Origin: Ectopseudomonas toyotomiensis
GTDB lineage: Bacteria > Pseudomonadota > Gammaproteobacteria > Pseudomonadales > Pseudomonadaceae
NCBI RefSeq assembly: GCF_900115695.1
Contig: NZ_FOXK01000007.1
Coordinates: forward strand, 1-64,000
DNA length: 64,000 nt
Reading direction: 5' to 3'
In this document: in pieces, positions 63,741-64,000 of the stretch
Layout of the letters: each line of letters begins with the position of its first letter
Numbering within the stretch: position 1 is the stretch's first letter
Made by a program: the position numbers and the translations under genes
Notes under the pieces: model-generated
What the model saw: only the letters and a program-made list of their open reading frames with translations
Databases searched by the model: none
What the model was told of the DNA's origin: nothing

Positions 63741-64000
63741 GCCTTGATTCCTGCATGCAGATCCTGCAGCCGGCGCACAGTCTTCTCCGGGCCGAACTTG
63801 AGCGCTTCACAGACCGCCTGACCCGCCGCGATGGTCGTGGTGCAGTAGATCTTGTGCTGCAGGGCGTTACGACGGATCGAGTAGGAGTCAGCGATGGACT
63901 GGCGCCCCTCGGTGGTATTGATGATCAGGGTGACCTCATCATTCTTGATCATGTCGACGACATGCGGACGACCTTCAGTCACCTTGTTCACTCGACGAAC
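63737..64000 (-). CDS. carB: CarB, carbamoyl-phosphate synthase large subunit, C-terminal end only
   Basis: The last 87 codons of carB run off the right edge of the window. This part is the MGS-like allosteric domain ([60 protein letters not shown]), where UMP and ornithine/IMP regulate the enzyme. The enzyme makes carbamoyl phosphate for arginine and pyrimidines. The stop overlaps the greA start. Confidence 0.95.
   Translation of the reverse strand, partial: VRRVNKVTEGRPHVVDMIKNDEVTLIINTTEGRQSIADSYSIRRNALQHKIYCTTTIAAGQAVCEALKFGPEKTVRRLQDLHAGIKA

Overview
The window is a contiguous piece of a Pseudomonas chromosome. It opens in the 5' end of a 16S rRNA gene and ends inside carB. Gene content and order follow the P. 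aeruginosa block from about ilvC to carB as I remember it: ilvC, ilvHI, lpoP-mrcB, cbpA, prrF, phu, dksA, gluQ, cbrAB, crcZ, pcnB, folK, panBC, pgi, acs, then the pnp-to-carB housekeeping cluster. Differences from that species are a single prrF, no phuR, no panD, and a LysR gene next to ilvC. These suggest a relative outside P. aeruginosa, possibly the P. mendocina/oleovorans group. No phage, IS element, CRISPR array or toxin-antitoxin locus is visible.

Layout. 1-691: 16S 5' end, boxA leader and four tandem rRNA promoters, all reading left. 694-7656: msrPQ, pssA, and the branched-chain amino acid genes ilvC/ilvY and ilvIH. 8057-15289: a secreted DUF4124 protein, yqcC-lpoP-mrcB for peptidoglycan synthesis, an uncharacterised double-kinase protein, a pentapeptide-repeat protein, a TfoX C-domain protein and cbpA. 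15398-20877: an iron/haem block with the Fur-controlled sRNA PrrF, an NTF2-like gene and phuSTUVW, whose phuW is frameshifted. 21083-25006: a Rieske protein, sfsA, an aminotransferase, dksA and gluQ, with two inverted-repeat elements. 25151-30310: cbrX-cbrA-cbrB and the sigma-54-dependent decoy RNA CrcZ. 30522-36075: pcnB-folK, panBC, pgi. 36104-38287: a GlxA-type AraC regulator divergent from an exported protein with a homologous domain. 38351-45951: acs, an MpaB-like protein, an RNA-methyltransferase-like gene, a DUF748 protein and two DUF2845 paralogues. 46168-46776: csbD and a BON-domain gene. 47095-64000, mostly minus strand: carB-greA, rlmE-ftsH-folP-glmM-tpiA-secG-tRNA-Leu-tRNA-fMet-rimP-nusA-infB-rbfA-truB-rpsO-pnp.

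How the parts work together. CbrA/CbrB with sigma-54 drive CrcZ, which sequesters Hfq/Crc and so relieves catabolite repression. PrrF and the phu operon each carry a recognisable Fur box, giving iron sparing and haem import when iron is low. The right third is translation, RNA-decay and envelope-precursor housekeeping in the conserved gammaproteobacterial order, with hairpins at 55887-55971 separating the initiator tRNA from rimP-nusA.

I found no clearly new multi-gene system. The best leads are the GlxA/exported DJ-1 divergent pair with an AraC-type operator, a 16-bp-period repeat array behind csbD, the four near-identical rRNA promoters, the G8 frameshift in phuW, and a palindromic element that supplies the stop codons of two convergent genes.
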